The notes below the pieces were generated by a model that worked only from the letters and a program-made list of their open reading frames with translations, ran no database searches and was not told the origin of the DNA. Position numbers and translations under genes: made by a program. From NCBI GenBank assembly GCA_033811195.1, contig JAPXOZ010000001.1, positions 186,001-250,000 of the forward strand: DNA of 64,000 nt, written 5' to 3'. Source of the DNA: Cacconaster sp033811195 (GTDB lineage: Bacteria > Bacteroidota > Bacteroidia > Bacteroidales > UBA932). This document shows positions 9,112 through 18,070 of this stretch, in pieces (the first letter of the stretch is position 1; every line of letters begins with the position of its first letter).

Positions 9112-9375
9112 ATGTTTCAACAAATTATCAATCTATTGAGTAACGGCAAGAGTTATTCTCAGCATGAGTTAGCCGAGGAATTGGGTATTTCTACGGAAAC
9201 ACTACAGGAATATCTTCAATATCTTTCTGAAAGAGGATTTCTCACACAGGTGGAATATCAAACGAATATTGGCTCCAATCACAACAAATGCAGCAGTTGC
9301 TCAAATTGTAAAGGCTGTTTCGGAGGAAAGTTCCGAGTTAATGAGTGCGAAGTACAGAGTATAGGGCGCGAGTAG
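9112..9375 (+). CDS. FeoC-like winged-helix protein with cysteine cluster
   Basis: An 87-residue protein 18 nt after feoB. Residues 1-45 form a small winged helix-turn-helix (ELAEELGISTETLQEYLQYL). Residues 60-69 carry four cysteines at strict three-residue spacing (C60, C63, C66, C69), with a fifth at C79. FeoC proteins have a winged helix and a cysteine-rich loop that can bind an Fe-S cluster and influence FeoB; position and architecture fit that role. The regularly spaced cysteines suggest metal or cluster binding, but this is inferred. Confidence 0.8.
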   Translation: MFQQIINLLSNGKSYSQHELAEELGISTETLQEYLQYLSERGFLTQVEYQTNIGSNHNKCSSCSNCKGCFGGKFRVNECEVQSIGRE

Positions 9376-9469
9376 GAGTTCCAAGTTTTAAGTGTGTGGA
9401 ATATGAGTTTTAAGCGAAAGGGACATCGCTATTTATGGATAAAGGGAGAGTTAAACAATAATTAAAGAG

Positions 9470-10123
9470 ATGAATCTATTCAAGAATTTTATAAAAAATA
9501 CCGAGAACCCATCCAATAGCCTCGCAGGTAGGCTCATGCTTGCTGGCATGAACTATGGACATCAAAAAATGGCATTATGGTGCATTGATACTCATATCAA
9601 ACTATCCGGAAGTGAAGACGTTTTAGATATTGGTTGTGGTGGCGGACAAAACATAGCTAACTTTTTAAAACGCACTAACGGAAGGGTATATGGCATTGAT
9701 TATTCACCTGCAAGCGTTACAAAATCTTTGAAAAAGAACAAAAAAGCCGTACTCGAAAAACGCACTGAAATTGTGCAAGCCAATGCTTCTGCTATTCCAT
9801 TAAAAGACGAAACTTTCGATGTTGTGACTGCCTTTGAAACTATCTACTTTTGGGAAAATATAGTTGACGACTTCAAGGAGGTTAAACGAGTATTAAAACC
9901 TAATGGTAAGTTTGTCGTATGTAACGAATCCTCAAGAATGGAAGGAAATGAACGCTGGATAAATATATTAGATAATATGCATATTTACACAGCGAAAGAA
10001 ATTTCTGACGCTATGCTGAAAGCCGGTTTTACCGACATAAGCATATACAAAAGGGAGAACACACAACACATATGCGTAATAGGATGGAGGGCGGAAGATA
10101 GAAGGTCAACAACGGGGGTATAA
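9470..10123 (+). CDS. Class I SAM-dependent methyltransferase
   Basis: A 217-residue methyltransferase of the UbiE/Methyltransf_11 type. Motif I is VLDIGCGGGQN (about 52-62), the acidic strand-2 end is GIDYS, and the post-I region AFETIYFWENIVDDFKEVKRVLKPNGKF is typical of small-molecule methyltransferases. It is followed after 5 nt by the DUF4491 gene, with which it probably forms an operon. Substrate unknown. The 94 nt upstream of it contain degenerate G/T-rich text resembling the repeat tracts elsewhere in the window. Confidence 0.85.
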   Translation: MNLFKNFIKNTENPSNSLAGRLMLAGMNYGHQKMALWCIDTHIKLSGSEDVLDIGCGGGQNIANFLKRTNGRVYGIDYSPASVTKSLKKNKKAVLEKRTEIVQANASAIPLKDETFDVVTAFETIYFWENIVDDFKEVKRVLKPNGKFVVCNESSRMEGNERWINILDNMHIYTAKEISDAMLKAGFTDISIYKRENTQHICVIGWRAEDRRSTTGV

Positions 10124-10128
10124 AAATT

Positions 10129-10446
10129 ATGATAGAATTACATTATTCAGGTATTATCGTGGGTATATGCTCGTTTATCATTATTGGGCTGTTTCACCCA
10201 CTTGTAATTAAGGCTGAATACTATTTTGGCGTGAAATTTTGGTGGGTTTTCCTTATAATGGGACTACTAGGTTTGGCTGGGTCATTATTTGTAGCTCATC
10301 AAGTGTTATCTACACTACTGGGAGTATTTGCCTTTGCCTCATTTTGGGGCATTCGTGAGATGTTCGAACAACGAAAGCGGGTGCGTAAGGGATGGTACCC
10401 TAAGCGCAAGGCGAACAAATGGGGAAATGAATGTAAATCCAAATAA
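10129..10446 (+). CDS. DUF4491 family small membrane protein
   Basis: A 105-residue protein with three hydrophobic segments (about 6-25, 36-55, 57-75) and a strongly basic C-terminal tail (RKRVRKGWYPKRK). It matches DUF4491, a Bacteroidota family of unknown function that often lies beside a methyltransferase gene. It likely sits in the inner membrane with the basic tail in the cytosol. Confidence 0.8.
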   Translation: MIELHYSGIIVGICSFIIIGLFHPLVIKAEYYFGVKFWWVFLIMGLLGLAGSLFVAHQVLSTLLGVFAFASFWGIREMFEQRKRVRKGWYPKRKANKWGNECKSK

Positions 10447-10494
10447 AGGGGTAAAACTGAATTTAGCGAAGTAAAGAGTCATCGTTTCACTTTT

Positions 10495-10502
10495 TATATT
10501 TG
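10495..10502 (+). promoter_or_regulatory. Bacteroidota -7 box for trmO
   Basis: TATATTTG matches TAnnTTTG and precedes the trmO start by about 88 nt. Confidence 0.5.
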
Positions 10503-10589
10503 CAAATGCAACTTCTTTGTTTTGCTATTTGTGCGATAACTAGATAGATTGTTTTAACACGACTTGATAACGTAATAAGTTTTATAATT

Positions 10590-11069
10590 ATGTCGATTGT
10601 ACTAGAACCGATAGGAATAATATATACTCCTTTTAATACGAAGGAAGGAATGCCAATTCAATCAATTGGAGCAAAAGGTGCAAAGGGGCGAATAGAATTA
10701 AACGAAGAATTTGTACCGGGATTAGCTGACCTCGATGGATTTTCACATATTATTTTGGTTTATTATTTTCATAAATCTAAGGAATATAAATTATTAACAA
10801 AACCTTTTCTCGACACTGTGCCACGAGGAGTTTTTGCGACGAGGGCCCCTAAGAGACCTAATGCAATAGGATTATCTGTTGTTAGAAATTTAAAAATCGA
10901 AAAGAATATTATCTATGTTGAGAATGTGGATATGCTAGATGGAACGCCTCTTTTAGATATAAAACCCTATATTCCGGACTTTGATATTCATAGGACTGAA
11001 AAGCACGGATGGATTGAAAGAAAAACCGACAACTTAGATGAAATCAAATCAGATGAAAGATTCAAATAA
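10590..11069 (+). CDS. trmO: tRNA (N6-threonylcarbamoyladenosine37-N6)-methyltransferase
   Basis: A TsaA/YaeB/VirR family protein of 159 residues. TrmO methylates t6A37 to m6t6A37 in tRNA-Thr using SAM. Visible family motifs are PIGIIYTPF at the start, GFSHIILVYYFH, the RGVFATRAPKRPNAIGLSVVR signature, and the DMLDGTPLLDIKPYIPDFD block. It lacks the extra C-terminal domain of the E. coli protein, as is common outside Proteobacteria. It stands alone with its own promoter. Family assignment is firm; some family members act on other substrates. Confidence 0.85.
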   Translation: MSIVLEPIGIIYTPFNTKEGMPIQSIGAKGAKGRIELNEEFVPGLADLDGFSHIILVYYFHKSKEYKLLTKPFLDTVPRGVFATRAPKRPNAIGLSVVRNLKIEKNIIYVENVDMLDGTPLLDIKPYIPDFDIHRTEKHGWIERKTDNLDEIKSDERFK

Positions 11070-11184
11070 ATGTACTTATAATGTAAATGTTCCTTTTTTA
11101 GGAAGGCTTGCGGATAGGCATTCAATGAAAACGGTAGCCTTATAGTGCTGAAAAATAAACAATGATGATGCCTGGTTTCAACAA

Positions 11185-12714
11185 TTATTGTCCCACACCA
11201 CTGTAATACAACGGTGCCTCAGGTCCCAATGGTATTCCAAGTATAATCCAAACTATAAGCAACAACGTCCATACTACAAAAAAGGCGAGGGAGTAAGGCA
11301 TCATAGTTGCCATGATGGTGCCAATACCCGACTTTTTATCGTACTTCTGATAATACACGATGATAAGGGCAAAAAAGCTCATCATCGGAGAGATAATATT
11401 TGTTATACTGTCTCCCACACGGTACACAGCTTGCGAAAGTTCGGGCGAATACCCCAACAACATAAAAATTGGCACGAAAACGGGACCCAATATAGCCCAC
11501 TTTGCCGAAGCGCTTCCCATAAAAAGGTTCATAAACCCGGTAAAAACAACAAAGATAATTACCAGCGGGATAAGCCCTATTTCGGCATTTCGAAGCAGCT
11601 CTGCCCCATTTATCGCTATAAGCAATCCCAGATTGCTCCAACGAAACCATGCCACAAACTGGGCTGCAAAAAACACCAGTACCAGAAACGACACTAAACT
11701 TTTAAAACTGGTGTTCATCCCTTTTATCAAATCATTTTGTGTTTTAAATGTTCCTACCGTAAAGCCATACACAGCTCCCACGCTTGCTACTACTAAAAAC
11801 AACACCGAGATAAATCCACGTAGCAGTGGCGAGTGTAGCACCGTGCCGTCTGCTCCTCTCAAAATGCCGTTTTCGGGAATTAGTCCTACAGCAAAAATCA
11901 CCCCCCAAGCAATCATCAACCATCCTGCGCGACGCAACCCTTTTCGCTCCAAAGCGGTAGGTTGCACAATTTCCTCGCGTTCCACATTACCCGTATATTT
12001 CCCCAGATGCGGTTCAATCCACTTAGATGTTACAAATGTAGCCGTTATCGTTATCACAAGCGTAGATACAGCCATAAAATAATAATTTGCCGTCGGCATT
12101 ACGTAGTAACTCATATCTAATATGTGGGCGGCTTCGGTAGATAACCCTGCAAGCAACGGATCGATTGTGCCTATAAGAATGTTGGCACTAAATCCCCCAC
12201 TAACTCCGGCAAAAGCTGCTGACATACCTGCAATGGGATGTCTGCCCAATGAGTGGAATATGACACCTGCCAATGGAATAATGAGCAAGTATCCCAAATC
12301 GGAAGCGATATTGGATAAAATGCCGGTAAAGACCACCATAAAGGTAATTGATCTGGGAGGAGCCTTCACCAATAATGCATTAATAGCGGCCCGGATAAGT
12401 CCGCTGCTTTCTGCCACCCCGATCCCCAACAATGCCACCATCACAATGCCCAAAGGAGCGAACCCCGTGTAGTTGTCCACCATATCAAGCAAAATGCGGT
12501 GTAGCCCTTCGCGTGAGAGTAGATTAACTACCTCTACCTGCGCTCCTGTGGCGGGATGTACTCCGCTCCATCCTAACCATCCACCAATACAGGATATTAT
12601 TAGGGTAATCAATGCAAACAATCCAAACAGCAATGCCGGATGTGGCAAGGCATTTCCTGCCCGCTCTACGAAACCAAAAAAACCTTTTTTAGGCTTCTTT
12701 ACAACGGTATCCAT
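11185..12714 (-). CDS. AbgT-family transporter
   Basis: A 509-residue inner-membrane transporter with about 11-12 helices, of the AbgT family whose studied members import p-aminobenzoyl-glutamate or export sulfonamides. The family start (GFVERAGNALPHPALLFG) and the re-entrant motif region (GSASAKWAILGPVFVPIFML, DSITNIISPMMSFFALI) are present. It is monocistronic with no folate genes nearby, so the substrate stays open. A 7-bp hairpin (12762-12778) lies 48 nt upstream. Confidence 0.9.
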   Translation of the reverse strand: MDTVVKKPKKGFFGFVERAGNALPHPALLFGLFALITLIISCIGGWLGWSGVHPATGAQVEVVNLLSREGLHRILLDMVDNYTGFAPLGIVMVALLGIGVAESSGLIRAAINALLVKAPPRSITFMVVFTGILSNIASDLGYLLIIPLAGVIFHSLGRHPIAGMSAAFAGVSGGFSANILIGTIDPLLAGLSTEAAHILDMSYYVMPTANYYFMAVSTLVITITATFVTSKWIEPHLGKYTGNVEREEIVQPTALERKGLRRAGWLMIAWGVIFAVGLIPENGILRGADGTVLHSPLLRGFISVLFLVVASVGAVYGFTVGTFKTQNDLIKGMNTSFKSLVSFLVLVFFAAQFVAWFRWSNLGLLIAINGAELLRNAEIGLIPLVIIFVVFTGFMNLFMGSASAKWAILGPVFVPIFMLLGYSPELSQAVYRVGDSITNIISPMMSFFALIIVYYQKYDKKSGIGTIMATMMPYSLAFFVVWTLLLIVWIILGIPLGPEAPLYYSGVGQ

Positions 12715-12761
12715 AGGAGTATATCTTTGTTATTATCATCTTTAAATTTACAATCTACAGC

Positions 12762-12778
12762 GTTGCTCATAGAGCAAC
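12762..12778. repeat. Short palindrome upstream of AbgT gene
   Basis: GTTGCTC ATA GAGCAAC is a perfect 7-bp inverted repeat, a possible operator. The rest of 12715-13006 is AT-rich with no recognised gene. Confidence 0.35.
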
Positions 12779-13006
12779 CTAACTAATAGCAGCCCTCTAA
12801 GGTTTGCGTCAACAAAAAAAGGAAATAAATACTTTGTAAGCAAAAAAAGATTATTCGTTTTCGATGATAATGCGTTGTTAAATTAGAAATGTCTTTTTTA
12901 ATAAAGATAAAACAGAAAAATGAGATTTTTTAAACAATTATTATAAAATATCCGCAGAAATCCTTAAATTGGAAATTGATTTTAGGACAGATAAACCACA
13001 ATCACT

Positions 13007-13732
13007 ATGATGTCAAAAAACGATATTCATCCGGATAGCAAATTGTCTGAGATTCTTATTAATTATCCATACGTTATTCTACTATTGGAACATTTTGATA
13101 TTTCGCTTCCGGTACAGGATCTAAGTATCGCCCAAATCTGCAAGCAGCACAACATTAACGAAGCACTTTTTGTCGCTTTTACAAATCTCTATTGCAATAA
13201 ACAATCGATACCATCTCTAAACCTTACATCCGATGATGCTATAACCATAACCCGTTTTCTAGCCGCCTCACATCGTTACTATTCGGAGCAAATATATCCG
13301 GAAATCATGCAGTTGATTGAGCAAATGAGCCAACAGAACAACCATCGTGAGATGAAATTGGTTTCGGTCTTCTTTGCCGATTACTTCAAGGAAGTTACTG
13401 CTCATTTGGATTATGAAAATCAGATTTTCCACCCTTATGTGGAATGTTTGGTGGAAAGAGATAAAGGCATTATCAGCCAAGAGATACATATAAATTATTC
13501 AGTATCTCAATATAAAGACCATCACGACGATATTGAGATAAAATTAACGGACCTCAAAAATCTGCTTATAAAATATCTGCCCTCGCGCGACGACCGGCTA
13601 ATCCGCAGGAAATTGCTCTTTTTGCTTTCTGAGGTGGAATTTGATCTGAATATTCACTCTAAAATAGAAGAACTCATTCTTATCCCGCTCGCTATACAAT
13701 TAGAGAATAAATTCAAAGCCGCCCGCACATGA
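13007..13732 (+). CDS. Hemerythrin-domain (RIC/YtfE-like) di-iron protein
   Basis: A 241-residue protein. Residues 8-65 are a small helical N-terminal domain (DSKLSEILINYPYVILLLEHF) like that of ScdA/DUF1858 repair proteins. Residues 80-235 are a hemerythrin-like four-helix bundle with the ligand set H89, H133xxxE137, H142 or H172/H173, and H217xxxE221. Related proteins repair Fe-S clusters or sense O2/NO. The stop overlaps the start of a LuxR-type regulator gene by 4 nt, so the pair is translationally coupled; a sensor role for this protein is inferred from that. Confidence 0.85.
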   Translation: MMSKNDIHPDSKLSEILINYPYVILLLEHFDISLPVQDLSIAQICKQHNINEALFVAFTNLYCNKQSIPSLNLTSDDAITITRFLAASHRYYSEQIYPEIMQLIEQMSQQNNHREMKLVSVFFADYFKEVTAHLDYENQIFHPYVECLVERDKGIISQEIHINYSVSQYKDHHDDIEIKLTDLKNLLIKYLPSRDDRLIRRKLLFLLSEVEFDLNIHSKIEELILIPLAIQLENKFKAART

Positions 13733-14316
13733 AACAAACCCACATATTGATACTGGAAGATGCACCCATTGTACGAGAAGGGCTAAAATCTCTTTTAGAT
13801 AGTATGAGAAATGTCCATAGTGTATCAATTGCAGGCACATTTGAAGAGTTGATGCACATGCTGGAATGCAAATCTTTTCAAATGGTGTTGATAGGTCCCC
13901 ATTATTTGCTTATTTATCAAAGTCAAATTCAGCAGCTGCGCAGTCAGCACAATAGTATTAAATGGATTGGTGTGCAATATAGCCTCTTTTCGGAAGATCT
14001 TCTGAATAAATTTGATGGTGTGGTGGATGTGTTTGACGATCAAGAGATATTGTCTGCAAAACTTAACAAATGGTTGGAAGCTGCTTCCGATGAAGATTCG
14101 CAAAACAGAGAGAGTCTCAGCAAACGCGAAGAGGATGTGTTGCGACTGCTCGCTTTGGGAAAATCCAATAAAGAGATCGCAGATGAACTGACTATCAGCA
14201 TCAACACCGTAATTACACACCGCAAAAATATTTCACAAAAGACCGGCATCAAATCTGTCTCAGGACTCACTATTTATGCTGTAGTGCAAAATTTAATTTC
14301 GCTGGATAATTATTAA
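13729..14316 (+). CDS. LuxR-type regulator with degenerate receiver
   Basis: A 195-residue NarL/FixJ-like protein. The receiver (1-120) keeps the acidic pair E10/D11, but the phosphoacceptor position reads MVLIGPHYLL (about 52-61) with no aspartate, so phosphorylation is unlikely. The C-terminal helix-turn-helix (about 130-190, LSKREEDVLRLLALGKSNKEIADEL) is intact and typical of LuxR. It is coupled to the hemerythrin gene and there is no histidine kinase nearby. A pseudo-receiver responding by protein contact or ligand is the likely mode. Confidence 0.9.
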   Translation: MKQTHILILEDAPIVREGLKSLLDSMRNVHSVSIAGTFEELMHMLECKSFQMVLIGPHYLLIYQSQIQQLRSQHNSIKWIGVQYSLFSEDLLNKFDGVVDVFDDQEILSAKLNKWLEAASDEDSQNRESLSKREEDVLRLLALGKSNKEIADELTISINTVITHRKNISQKTGIKSVSGLTIYAVVQNLISLDNY

Positions 14317-14338
14317 AGGCAGCTTTTATAACAATCAC

Positions 14339-14518
14339 TTACTTCAACTTGTCATCTATTATAGCACCTATTACGCACGCCAATGCAAAGCCGGCTGAAA
14401 AGACAATAGCCCACCAAATTTCCGCATCCGGCTTAAACACCAGATAGAGTGTAATGGCTATACTATAACAGCAAAAGAAATGGGCAAGCCTCTTCTTGAC
14501 TGACTCCGGAATTTTCAT
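14339..14518 (-). CDS. Small membrane protein, unknown
   Basis: A 59-residue protein from ATG at 14518 (MKIPESVKKRLAHFF); an upstream in-frame start would add 15 residues. Two hydrophobic helices (about 11-27 and 33-52) leave a short basic C-terminus, DDKLK. No family is recognised. It sits just before the aldo/keto reductase start on the opposite side and is convergent to the LuxR gene. Confidence 0.6.
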   Translation of the reverse strand: MKIPESVKKRLAHFFCCYSIAITLYLVFKPDAEIWWAIVFSAGFALACVIGAIIDDKLK

Positions 14519-14571
14519 TCTAAAGGTTATTTCTTGGTACGAAAAAAAATGACCAAGTCGCACTAAATGTT

Positions 14572-15885
14572 CTATTGTAGTGATTGAACCAACTTTGTAA
14601 TACGCTCCATTTCGTCAGCAATCTTCAGGCGCTGAGGACAACTGCGTTCGCACTTACCACAGAGTCTGCATTTGTCGGCCCGCGCTTCCTCGGGGATAGA
14701 ATAATAGCCCTCAAGGAAAATCTTTTTCCTGCGCTCAAACTCCTCAGGACTCTGGCTGTCACGCTCGGGGATGTTGCTCTCGTTCACGCACTTGTTGTAG
14801 TGCATGAAATTGGCGGGAATATCCACTCCGAATTTACAAGGCATACAATACTTGCAAGCCGTACACCTGATAGGACGTGTCTTTAGGAAAATGTTCAGAG
14901 CCTTGTCCAGAGCCACACGCTCCTCATCGTTAAGTGGTTGAAATTCGGTGGAGAGAGTATTGACATTGTCCACCACATGTTCCATCGCGCTCATACCACT
15001 AAGTATGGTGAGCACTCCGGGCAACGAGGCAACATATCTCAAAGCCCAGGATGCAATACTCTTGTCGGGATGCACTCCTTTCAGCACCGCTTCGGCATCA
15101 GGATTGAGTTTGGCAAGCATGCCACCGCGAATGGGCTCCATTACTATACAGGGGATATCTTTTTCCTCAAGCCTTTTATAGAGATATTTGGCATCAATCT
15201 GATCCCAATCGTGGTAGTTTAACTGAATCTGCACAAAATCCCAATCATATTTTTCGAGCATCTTGTCAAACAACTCATTTGACCCATGAAAGGAGAATCC
15301 GAGATTGCGAATGCGACCGGCTTTCTTCTCTTCAATAAGATAGTCGAGGGTACCTATTTCTTCATATACACGTACATAGTCCGCTTCGCGGCTTATGGAG
15401 TGGAGCAAATAATAATCAAAATAATCCACCTGGCAACGTTCCAGCTGGGTTGCAAAAATTTCCTTGGCCTTATCAAGGGAAGTGACCATCCAGCCAGGCA
15501 TCTTGGTCGCAAGATAGAAACTCTCGCGCGGATAGCGTTTGAGTGCCTTACCGGTAAATATCTCCGAGGTGCCGCCATGATAATTGAAGGCTGTATCAAA
15601 ATAATTGACTCCGTGCTTGTAGGCATAGTCAATCATTTTGAGTGACAATTCTTCATCGATGGACTTATCGGAAAGGGTCGGGAAGCGCATCATCCCGAAT
15701 CCCAAAAGAGGAGCCATGTTGGAAGTCCCTTTGTGTTTGCGTCTGGCCACCATTGGCTCTTTAGGCTCTACTTCACGAGCTGAAATGGAACTGATGCCGG
15801 TTGTGGCCATAGCCATGCCAATAATACCGGTACCGAAAAGTTTCAATGCTTCGCGCCGGGAAAGCTGGTTCTTCTTTTTTTCCAT
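14572..15885 (-). CDS. Tat-exported aldo/keto reductase with two 4Fe-4S clusters
   Basis: A 437-residue protein. The N-terminus SRREALKLFGTGIIGMAMATTG is a twin-arginine-type signal. Residues 55-330 are an aldo/keto reductase barrel (GFGMMRFPTL, FDTAFNYHGG, YLATKMPG, DYYLLHSI). The C-terminus carries two ferredoxin clusters: CTACKYCMPCKFGVD (about 345-359) and CRLCGKCERSCPQ (about 410-422). It is a common oxidoreductase in Bacteroidales with unknown substrate. The gene is monocistronic. Confidence 0.92.
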   Translation of the reverse strand: MEKKKNQLSRREALKLFGTGIIGMAMATTGISSISAREVEPKEPMVARRKHKGTSNMAPLLGFGMMRFPTLSDKSIDEELSLKMIDYAYKHGVNYFDTAFNYHGGTSEIFTGKALKRYPRESFYLATKMPGWMVTSLDKAKEIFATQLERCQVDYFDYYLLHSISREADYVRVYEEIGTLDYLIEEKKAGRIRNLGFSFHGSNELFDKMLEKYDWDFVQIQLNYHDWDQIDAKYLYKRLEEKDIPCIVMEPIRGGMLAKLNPDAEAVLKGVHPDKSIASWALRYVASLPGVLTILSGMSAMEHVVDNVNTLSTEFQPLNDEERVALDKALNIFLKTRPIRCTACKYCMPCKFGVDIPANFMHYNKCVNESNIPERDSQSPEEFERRKKIFLEGYYSIPEEARADKCRLCGKCERSCPQRLKIADEMERITKLVQSLQ

Positions 15886-16114
15886 ATGTATAAATGTTTG
15901 AAAATGGTTTGAAACAATTGTATCCGTTTACAAGCGGATTACATCATACAAAAATAGATTTTTCATCTGACAAGTGCAATAGTGTGCAAAACTTTTGATT
16001 TCACGTAGAGATTAATGTCACTTTTTCGGAATTCTACAAATATTAACATTTAAATATGTATAAACGGCTCTGGGTTGCAGAGAGCCGTATCGCAACCTAT
16101 TTTTGCTATAAAAA

Positions 16115-17644
16115 ATGTTGTGCAAGACTTATTGTGCCACCTGCATAGGGATAACGGCAGTTACGGTGACAGTGGAGGTGGATCTTTCCAATGGTATCGG
16201 CATACATCTGGTTGGGCTACCGGACAATGCAGTCAAAGAGAGTCTGCTGCGCGTAACTACAGCCCTCTCCACTTACGGATACAGGATTCCCGGACGCAAA
16301 TTGGTCTTCAATCTCGCGCCCGCCGATATACGTAAAGAGGGCTCATCCTACGATCTGGCCATAGCCATAGGGCTGTTGGCGGTATCGGAGCAGGCATATT
16401 TGCCCGGATGCAGCCAATATATTATGCTCGGAGAACTTTCACTGGACGGTAGCATCCGTAATGTGACCGGCGCACTTCCAATTGCTGAACACGCCAAAGA
16501 AATGGGATTCACAGGGTGCATTTTTCCAAAGGAATCGGCTTTAGAGGCTGCCGATGTAGAGGGAATCGACATCTATGGAGTCAGTACGCTAAATGAGGTG
16601 TTGGATATACTGCGCAATGATAATTGCTCCCATTTGCTGGTAGTACGCGACCCACGACAGCCCGACCGACCAGACTATTCGGAGGATTTTAAGGATGTAA
16701 AGGGTCAAAGATTAGCTAAGCGAGGACTTGAAATTGCTGCAGCCGGCGGTCACAATCTCCTTTTAGTGGGCACACCGGGCAGCGGGAAGACCTTTATGGC
16801 CTCCTGTTTACCCTCGATACTTCCACAAATGAGCAGAGACGAATCTATCGAGACCAGTAAAATATACTCTATAACCGGCAACCGCACCGGCAAAAGGGGA
16901 TTAATGCTGGAGCGTCCTTTCAGAAGCCCACACCATAGCGCTAGTCTTGTATCGTTGATAGGAGGCGGACAAAATGCCTCTCCCGGAGAGGTTTCTTTGG
17001 CCCACAACGGCATATTGTACCTCGACGAAATGGCCCAATTCAGCAAAGTCATACTGGATGCACTGCGCCAACCCTTGGAAGATGGAAAAGTAACCATTTC
17101 CAGAGCACGCTACAAAGTAGAATATCCCGCATCCTTCATGCTGATTGCCTCGATGAATCCCTGTCCCTGCGGCTACTATGGAGACGATTCCCATAAGTGC
17201 ACCTGCACACAATCGGCCGTAATGCGCTATATGTCCCGCATTTCGGGACCTATGTTGGATCGCCTGGACATGCACATTTTTGTCAAAGCAGTGAGCGGCG
17301 ACGACCTGATCGCCGATGGTGAAGAAGAGTCAAGCGAAGCTATTGCTAAGAGAGTATTGGCGGCCCGACAGATTCAATATGAACGTTTCAGGGGAGAAGG
17401 GATATTCACCAATTCCCAGATGAATGTGAGGCAACTCAACACCTATTGCAAGGTCAGCAAAGAGCAGAAACGCTTCCTTAGGGATGTCATTCACCGGCTC
17501 AATCTGTCGGCCCGTTCCTATAGCCGTATCCTCAAATTGTCCCGTACCATTGCAGATATTGATGGCGATATTTTTATATCTTTGCAGCATATCAGCGAAG
17601 CCATACAATTTCGCAATCTGGACAGAGGCAATTTTTATGATTGA
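16115..17644 (+). CDS. comM: ComM/YifB Mg-chelatase-like AAA+ ATPase
   Basis: A 509-residue AAA+ helicase-like protein. ComM promotes branch migration during natural transformation in Haemophilus and Vibrio; its role elsewhere is unclear. The N-terminal ChlI-like domain (1-125, VEVDLSNGIGIHLVGLPDNAVKESL, wait-free of gaps) is followed by Walker A GTPGSGKT (about 214-221), HNGILYLDE Walker B, the sensor region MNPCPCGYYGD, and the Mg-chelatase C-terminal domain. The chosen ATG starts the usual MLxKTY opening. It overlaps tsaE by 8 nt. Confidence 0.95.
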   Translation: MLCKTYCATCIGITAVTVTVEVDLSNGIGIHLVGLPDNAVKESLLRVTTALSTYGYRIPGRKLVFNLAPADIRKEGSSYDLAIAIGLLAVSEQAYLPGCSQYIMLGELSLDGSIRNVTGALPIAEHAKEMGFTGCIFPKESALEAADVEGIDIYGVSTLNEVLDILRNDNCSHLLVVRDPRQPDRPDYSEDFKDVKGQRLAKRGLEIAAAGGHNLLLVGTPGSGKTFMASCLPSILPQMSRDESIETSKIYSITGNRTGKRGLMLERPFRSPHHSASLVSLIGGGQNASPGEVSLAHNGILYLDEMAQFSKVILDALRQPLEDGKVTISRARYKVEYPASFMLIASMNPCPCGYYGDDSHKCTCTQSAVMRYMSRISGPMLDRLDMHIFVKAVSGDDLIADGEEESSEAIAKRVLAARQIQYERFRGEGIFTNSQMNVRQLNTYCKVSKEQKRFLRDVIHRLNLSARSYSRILKLSRTIADIDGDIFISLQHISEAIQFRNLDRGNFYD

Positions 17645-18050
17645 GATTATCATCAACGGTACCGGCGACCTTCAGAGAGCTGCACGCGTTTTTCTCGAAA
17701 AGGCGGGTGAAAGCAGGATAATCGCATTCTACGGACAAATGGGAGCCGGGAAGACTACATTTATCACCGCATTATGCCGTCAATTGGGGGTGCGGGACAT
17801 AGTCAACAGTCCTACTTTCACCATTGTCAATGAATATGCCGATTCGAAAGGAAAGCGATTCTATCATTTCGACTTTTACCGCATCAATCGCCTCTCCGAA
17901 GCGATGGACATAGGCCTTTATGAATATTTTGATTCGGGTGAATACTGCTTCATAGAGTGGCCGGAGATGATAGAGGAACTGCTGCCGGAGGAAACTCTGA
18001 AGGTCAACATTCTTGTGGATGACGCCGATACCAGAAGACTATTATTCTAA
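17637..18050 (+). CDS. tsaE: tRNA threonylcarbamoyladenosine biosynthesis ATPase TsaE
   Basis: A 137-residue P-loop protein needed with TsaB, TsaC and TsaD for t6A37 formation in tRNA. Walker A is GQMGAGKTT (about 33-41), followed by NSPTFTIVNEY, HFDFYRI and the FIEWPEM motif. The start at 17637 overlaps comM by 8 nt. A longer upstream frame exists but runs inside comM and is rejected. Confidence 0.93.
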   Translation: MIEIIINGTGDLQRAARVFLEKAGESRIIAFYGQMGAGKTTFITALCRQLGVRDIVNSPTFTIVNEYADSKGKRFYHFDFYRINRLSEAMDIGLYEYFDSGEYCFIEWPEMIEELLPEETLKVNILVDDADTRRLLF

Positions 18051-18070
18051 AATTCTAATACTATTTGATT

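Noticed and set aside
11188..12745. Several long plus-strand frames across the AbgT gene
   Set aside because: They are antisense shadows of a membrane protein gene with no family features.
17484..17636. Upstream extension of tsaE
   Set aside because: It lies in another frame of comM; TsaE proteins begin at the residue encoded at 17637.
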